From: Enterovibrio paralichthyis
GTDB taxonomy: Bacteria; Pseudomonadota; Gammaproteobacteria; Enterobacterales; Vibrionaceae
Length of the DNA stretch: 64,000 nt
Direction: 5' to 3'
Assembly: GCF_019209835.1 (NCBI RefSeq)
Contig: NZ_JAHUTS010000016.1
Location: 1-64,000, forward strand
Shown here in pieces: positions 59,608 to 64,000 of this stretch. The position numbers and the translations under genes were made by a program. Position 1 is the stretch's first letter. Every line of letters starts with the position of its first letter. Under the pieces are notes generated by a model. It ran no database searches. It had not been told where the DNA came from and saw only the letters and a program-made list of their open reading frames with translations.

Positions 59608-61836
59608 TTAGCTTTCCATGTTTCCGTAGGCATAGCGAGAATACTCAGAGTAGGTATGTGTGCCTTTCTTTGGCTGAGGAACCTGATTTATCACTACGCC
59701 ATCAATAGATATTTGATGTTTCGTAAATAAGGACATGGTGTGCTTATACACAGACTTGCTTGTGCTATTGGCTTTCAGAATGAGCACAATACCCTTGGTA
59801 AACTTTCCGACGATAAATGCATCTTTCACTGGCAAAATAGGTGGCGTGTCAAAGATGATGCGATCGTACTTTTTGGCCAGCTCTTCAATGAGCTTATAGA
59901 AAGAGCTGCTGCTCAGAAGTTCTTGCGGATTGGAAACAATTAACCCAGCTGACAGAACGTCCAGATTGGTTCCCTCAACGGTCGTAATGCAATCATTGGG
60001 TGATGCATTCATCACTAAAATGTTGGTCAGTCCCGGGTGGCTATTCGGGAGTCCAAAACGCATCCCCACTGAAGGTTTTCGCAAATCACAATCAATCAGC
60101 AGAACCTTTTCGATACTTGCAAAAGACTGGGCGAGATTTACTGCTGTTGTCGTTTTACCTTCACCTGGGACAGAAGAAGACAGCGCCAGAAATTTCCTTT
60201 CAGTTTTAGGCATACTCAGGTAGAGCGACGTTCGGATGGAGTCAATGGACTCTTGAAACGCAGCAAATTTACTATTGCTAAAAACGGAAGCATCGATGTG
60301 ATGACGTTTATATTCCTTGGCATTTACCAATGGGATTGTGCCGGTTGGCAATAAGCCGAGTTTGTTCTCAAAGTCTCTTGCTGAAGAAATTGTGTTGTTG
60401 AATGCATCCAGGCAAATCACAAGCACACACGCAAAACCCATGCTTGCGACTAAAGCGATGACCACGAAGAGCTTTCGATTTGGCTTAAAAGGTTTTTGTG
60501 GGACAAGTGCATGGTCGCTGAAGCGAGCATTGGCTGCGCTGAAATCACTGGTTGCAGAGGTCTCTTTCTGCCGAGTTAAGAACAAGTCATACAGCTTGGC
60601 GTTGCTTTCGACCTCTCTCTTTAGCGCGTCGTATTCACTCTTAACAACACTTAGCGATTGAAACTCTTCTTTCTTACTCAATAGTTCTTGTTTTAGGAGC
60701 TGCTCTTGTTCTTTGGCACTAGCAAGCTCTTTTTCGACGCCATTAATCAGCTTATAGATTAGGTTTTCCGCTCTTTGTTGCACCGACTTCAACCTGGCAT
60801 TGGCTTGAATCATTTTGTCGTGCTTAGGGCCATAGCGCTTCGATAGCTGACTGACTTCTTTTTCTGCTTCTGACTCTGCTTGACGGATGTCACGCACTTG
60901 TGGATGGTTCGAAATCAGGGCGTTAGCGCTAAGGGTCGCGATGTCCGCGTTAGGGTTACTTTTCAGCGCGTTATACAGTGCTTGGGTTTTCGTTCTTCGA
61001 TCTGTCGCCTCTGCAATTCTATCGGTCAGGTTTTGAAGTTCATTGCTGGTTAAAGCGGCAATACCACTATCGTCGATAAGCTCTTGACGTTGTAGAAACT
61101 GAACCAGGGCTTGCTCTGAGGAATTTAGGTTTTGTTTGAGCTCTGTGAGTCGCTCGTTTAGCCAGCCATTTGCTTTATCAGTGGCGATAAGCTTAGATTC
61201 CAGATTATTTTCAATAAATGCATAGCCCACAGCATTCGCGATCTCAGCGGCAAGCTTTGGATCTTGTGAATCAAAGGAAATATGAACTAGCTGCGTTTTA
61301 CGAATGGGTGATATTGTGAGTTTGGATTTAAATGCTTTCAATACTTGTAGATTTATCGCTTCTTGTTCTAACGCTGGGTCATTCGCAATATTTGTTTTTG
61401 ATGAAAAGAAAGAGTCAATAACGGGATGCGAGCGCAACCAGTCTTTAATTTGTTCTTCGTAGCCAGGCTCATTGTTTGCAGCGATTGAAGGGTTAAACTC
61501 CTCAATCTGACTCAGTTGCAACTTGTCGATGACGCGCTGTGCGACTTGATTGGACTTTAGTATCTCGAATTGTGTGAGATAGTATTCGTTCGCACGGCTA
61601 TCTATTCCTACTACTTCTTCAATGGAAATCGCTTTGGCTTGTTGCGATTCAATAAGGAGGGTTGCTGTCGCACGGTATGTAGGCGTGATAGATAACGCAA
61701 CCAGGGCAGCAATTGCTGTACAGAGTAGAGTAAAGAAGGAGATAGAAAGCCAGCGTTTCTTGATTAAATGAATATAATATCCAATATCAATCAGTTGCTC
61801 TTGGGTTGCTGATGTTTCATTTGCATGGGCTGACAT
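59608..61836 (-). CDS. wzc: Polysaccharide copolymerase / tyrosine autokinase (Wzc-like)
   Basis: A 742-residue inner-membrane protein that controls chain length and export. Domains: Wzz N-terminus with a membrane span (about 30-50), a long periplasmic coiled-coil region (about 190-420), a second span (about 460-480), and a cytoplasmic BY-kinase with Walker A SSVPGEGKTTTAVN, Walker A' LLIDCDLRKP and Walker B RIIFDTPPIL. The C-terminus TYSEYSRYAYGNMES is the tyrosine cluster autophosphorylated in this family. A Wzb-type phosphatase is encoded at the far end of the locus. The gene follows the OPX gene after 163 bases without a recognised gene. Confidence 0.95.
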   Translation of the reverse strand: MSAHANETSATQEQLIDIGYYIHLIKKRWLSISFFTLLCTAIAALVALSITPTYRATATLLIESQQAKAISIEEVVGIDSRANEYYLTQFEILKSNQVAQRVIDKLQLSQIEEFNPSIAANNEPGYEEQIKDWLRSHPVIDSFFSSKTNIANDPALEQEAINLQVLKAFKSKLTISPIRKTQLVHISFDSQDPKLAAEIANAVGYAFIENNLESKLIATDKANGWLNERLTELKQNLNSSEQALVQFLQRQELIDDSGIAALTSNELQNLTDRIAEATDRRTKTQALYNALKSNPNADIATLSANALISNHPQVRDIRQAESEAEKEVSQLSKRYGPKHDKMIQANARLKSVQQRAENLIYKLINGVEKELASAKEQEQLLKQELLSKKEEFQSLSVVKSEYDALKREVESNAKLYDLFLTRQKETSATSDFSAANARFSDHALVPQKPFKPNRKLFVVIALVASMGFACVLVICLDAFNNTISSARDFENKLGLLPTGTIPLVNAKEYKRHHIDASVFSNSKFAAFQESIDSIRTSLYLSMPKTERKFLALSSSVPGEGKTTTAVNLAQSFASIEKVLLIDCDLRKPSVGMRFGLPNSHPGLTNILVMNASPNDCITTVEGTNLDVLSAGLIVSNPQELLSSSSFYKLIEELAKKYDRIIFDTPPILPVKDAFIVGKFTKGIVLILKANSTSKSVYKHTMSLFTKHQISIDGVVINQVPQPKKGTHTYSEYSRYAYGNMES

Positions 61837-61999
61837 TATTTAATCCATCTTAAATGCAGTTTTTATTCTCACCGTCGTGAGGCATTAATGTCGACTAAGA
61901 TCCGACAAAGAAGGGAATAGCAAATTTAGACATTCAGTAATATGAGCCAAAGCTTGCATATTTCCTGAAGTGAATTTATTCGAGAAGAGTTACTTGCAA

Positions 62000-62533
62000 T
62001 TAGAAGAAGCTTTGCTCGATAACAATGATGTCTCCTGGTGAAACCATATGAGAAAGACCCACACGGTTTTTAGGCTCATTTTTATCTTCACGAGTAATGT
62101 AGATGCTCTTTCTCGCCGCTCGCTCTGTGAAGCCTCCTGCAAGAGCAATCGCTTTGTCCACAGTGAGTCCGGGTTGATACTCGTAGCCACCTGGTTTTTT
62201 GATTTCACCGTTTACAAAGATGCTTCTGAACCCAACGATACCCACGCGAACTTTCGGAGAGACTAAGTAATCTCCTTTGAGACCTCTAATGATTTCCGCC
62301 TTGAGTTGTTCAGTAGTTTTCCCAATTGCCATTAATTGACCGAGATAGGGATAATCGAACTCACCACTGCTATCTATATACAGCTCTTCAATGGTGAGCT
62401 CTTCTTCGCCGTACACCACGATTTCAATTTTGTCGCCTGCGCCAATGGTATAGTCGTTCCCACTTGCGAATGTATTCGATGGAGATGCAATGATGAGCAA
62501 TATTGATATAAATAGGTGATAGAACCGCGTCAT
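62000..62533 (-). CDS. Minimal polysaccharide export (OPX) protein, Wza-related
   Basis: A 177-residue exported protein: signal peptide MTRFYHLFISILLIIASPSNTFA, a polysaccharide export domain (YTIGAGDKIEIVVYGEEEL, GEFDYPYLGQL, LVSPKVRVGIV) and one SLBB domain (IFVNGEIKKPGGYEYQPGLTVDKAIALAGGF). It is less than half the length of E. coli Wza (379), has no lipobox cysteine, and lacks the C-terminal amphipathic helix that forms the Wza outer-membrane pore. It therefore needs another outer-membrane channel, probably the adjacent beta-barrel. ATG 62533 begins the signal peptide; a longer frame overlaps the upstream gene. Confidence 0.9.
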   Translation of the reverse strand: MTRFYHLFISILLIIASPSNTFASGNDYTIGAGDKIEIVVYGEEELTIEELYIDSSGEFDYPYLGQLMAIGKTTEQLKAEIIRGLKGDYLVSPKVRVGIVGFRSIFVNGEIKKPGGYEYQPGLTVDKAIALAGGFTERAARKSIYITREDKNEPKNRVGLSHMVSPGDIIVIEQSFF

Positions 62534-62555
62534 GTGACCAAAATTCCTTAAAGAA

Positions 62556-63788
62556 TCAGAAAACCAGGTTTGTGCCGAGATACCAAACATTTTGGCTATA
62601 TCTATTTGTGTCGATCGAAGAGTCGTTGTCTTCATATCGCCAGCCGACAATAACTTCAGTGTCTTCTCTGAATTGGTATCCGAGGTAGAATGAAGCGCTT
62701 AGCTGGTCGTCTTCCCTTGTGCTTTGTGAGTAGTCATCGTTAATGGTGTTGAAAGCGATGTCACTATATAGGCGCGAAAGCCAAAAGTGCTTCCAACTGG
62801 CGGCGAAGCTGGTTTGATTAATGAAGTTATTACCTTGCTCAGGGTCGATAGCGCTTTGTGCAGCAGAGACGGTAAGCGTAGAATAGGTCAGCGGTTCCCA
62901 AACAACATCTAGGTCCCAGCTGAAGCCATTGAAGTCTTCCCTGATGGCATCGTCATAGTTCTTATCTTGCACACCCAATCTGAGCTTGCCGGTTGTTTTA
63001 CCCGTAATGTCCCATTTGGTGCCAACTAGAAAGTAAGCATCTAAATTGTTTTGCGAATTACCGCTGATTGGGTCGCCCAACTTGTATTGGCGATCTGCTA
63101 CATCAATCTCGAACAGCAGCTCTGTAGCGGGAAATATCTGATAGTAAAAAGCGAGTGCACCTGCGACTTCGTCATAGTCTTTAAACTTGGTGCTAAGCGC
63201 AACAAACCCAGGGGCAGTAAGGTCGCGGTAATTATCATATTTTTTGTTTTCGTATCTTAGATTGGACTCAATTCGCCCTGTTGCATCTTCTGCGCCATAA
63301 ACATGGGTGATATTTGCGTTGTGCAGAGAGTATTTCACTGGCTCAGTTGCGATGGTTGTTAGCTGGTCACCTGCCAAAATGCCAGTACCGCGAGCTTCGT
63401 GAGATTTTAGATAGGTATAATTGAAACCTATGCCACTTCTCTGGCTGAGCTGTACAAAGTTATTTGTCGTGAGTGCGTGGTCAAGAAAGTCGTCTACTTC
63501 GCTGTCAAAATAGGTTCCTGATGCTAACTGGTACGCAATCTGGTATTGATTTCCGTTGCGGTCAGACTCAAACATCACGCCAGGTTTTGCAATTAACGCT
63601 CTGGATGATTCTGGATTCTCAGAAGAAGAGTATCGACCGACGTTATCGTTGTATTCGTAATAGGCTTCAAAAAGCGGCGTGATTTTGATGCCAGACTCGG
63701 TGGTGTATCCATTGTCTTCGTTTGCCACTACCCAACTGCTGGTGCTTAACAAAGCCAAAATAATGATTGTTTTCTTCGGGCTGTTCAT
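62556..63788 (-). CDS. Outer-membrane beta-barrel (BBP2-like) of the polysaccharide locus
   Basis: A 410-residue protein with signal peptide MNSPKKTIIILALLSTSSWVVA, then repeated amphipathic strand patterns (FEAYYEYNDNVGRYSS, YQIAYQLASGTYFD, GIGFNYTYLKSHEARG, TGKLRLGVQDKNYDD, EVIVGWRYEDNDSSID) and a C-terminal LGTNLVF ending in Phe, a beta-barrel signal. The pattern resembles the BBP2 family of exopolysaccharide loci. It precedes the OPX gene by 22 bases and may form the outer-membrane channel. ATG 63788 is chosen because AAGGA lies six bases upstream. Confidence 0.85.
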   Translation of the reverse strand: MNSPKKTIIILALLSTSSWVVANEDNGYTTESGIKITPLFEAYYEYNDNVGRYSSSENPESSRALIAKPGVMFESDRNGNQYQIAYQLASGTYFDSEVDDFLDHALTTNNFVQLSQRSGIGFNYTYLKSHEARGTGILAGDQLTTIATEPVKYSLHNANITHVYGAEDATGRIESNLRYENKKYDNYRDLTAPGFVALSTKFKDYDEVAGALAFYYQIFPATELLFEIDVADRQYKLGDPISGNSQNNLDAYFLVGTKWDITGKTTGKLRLGVQDKNYDDAIREDFNGFSWDLDVVWEPLTYSTLTVSAAQSAIDPEQGNNFINQTSFAASWKHFWLSRLYSDIAFNTINDDYSQSTREDDQLSASFYLGYQFREDTEVIVGWRYEDNDSSIDTNRYSQNVWYLGTNLVF

Positions 63789-63798
63789 TTTCATTCCT

Positions 63799-64000
63799 TT
63801 AGTAGGCAGTCTTTCCGGTAAAGCCTTTGAATACGGTTTTAAATATGATTTTTAAATCAAGCCATGTTGACCATGACTGAATGTATTTGATGTCAAACTC
63901 AACGCGTTTCTGCATTTTTTCGAGAGTATCTGTTTCACCACGGTAGCCGTTAACCTGCGCTAAACCTGTTATGCCTGGCTTCACCTTATGTCGCAGCATG
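63799..64000 (-). CDS. Initiating sugar transferase, C-terminal fragment (cut by window edge)
   Basis: The last 66 residues of a bacterial sugar transferase: KVKPGITGLAQVNGYRGETDTLEKMQKRVEFDIKYIQSWSTWLDLKIIFKTVFKG. These carry the family C-terminal motif (PGITGLxQVxGRG and EYDxxYI...D-type). Such proteins (WcaJ/WbaP type) attach the first sugar phosphate to undecaprenyl phosphate. The rest lies beyond base 64000. It is ten bases upstream of the beta-barrel gene. Confidence 0.85.
   Translation of the reverse strand, partial: MLRHKVKPGITGLAQVNGYRGETDTLEKMQKRVEFDIKYIQSWSTWLDLKIIFKTVFKGFTGKTAY

Overview
This 64 kb window looks like a chromosomal segment of a marine gammaproteobacterium of the family Vibrionaceae, most likely from the Enterovibrio/Grimontia/Photobacterium side. 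The genus is an inference. The evidence is a toxR-toxS pair divergent from htpG, an OmpU-like porin, a rhombosortase, and E. coli-like gene strings (lon-hupB-ppiD-ybaV, menFDHBCE, ybaN-apt-dnaX-ybaB-recR, htpG-adk-hemH-gsk).

Layout. 0-7.6 kb: heat-shock protease lon behind a clear sigma-32 promoter, HU-beta, PpiD and YbaV, then yfbR, a DTW-domain tRNA-modification protein and a rhombosortase. A perfect 11-copy AGGACCC array abuts the alaA stop codon. 9.3-16.4 kb: a complete, tightly packed menaquinone operon (menF-D-H-B-C-E). 16.4-31.4 kb: a TetR gene with an MFS-acyltransferase fusion, a TM2 protein, a Tim44-like protein, an MFS transporter, a sodium/alanine symporter with a long structured leader, rsmS, a histone-deacetylase-like enzyme, priC, a TSUP permease, dinG, an OmpU-like porin and a DksA/TraR-type zinc-finger protein. 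31.6-43.2 kb: a 38-codon membrane-peptide ORF, ybaN, apt, dnaX with an intact programmed -1 frameshift site, ybaB, recR, toxRS, htpG, adk, hemH and gsk. An ERIC-type repeat follows gsk.

43.5-64 kb is an accessory surface-polysaccharide locus, all on the minus strand and read from the right edge inward. It holds an initiating sugar transferase (cut by the window), an outer-membrane beta-barrel, a very short polysaccharide-export protein, a Wzc-type chain-length regulator/tyrosine kinase, UDP-GlcNAc 2-epimerase and UDP-ManNAc dehydrogenase. A strikingly AT-rich block follows (Wzy, Wzx, three glycosyltransferases, an acetyltransferase, a lyase-like protein and a WecG/TagA transferase). At the far end are a secreted FG-GAP protein, two unknown exported proteins, a VanZ-like protein, an O-antigen-ligase-like protein and the Wzb-type phosphatase. 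Together these predict a Wzx/Wzy-dependent polymer that probably contains ManNAcA. Export would use a minimal OPX protein paired with a separate beta-barrel rather than a full-length Wza.

The most distinctive observations are the minimal OPX/beta-barrel pair, the VanZ plus unknown-exported-protein module, the G-rich heptamer array after alaA, the dnaX frameshift signal, the 38-codon ORF before ybaN, and the ERIC-like element. No tRNA, rRNA, CRISPR array or insertion sequence was recognised.
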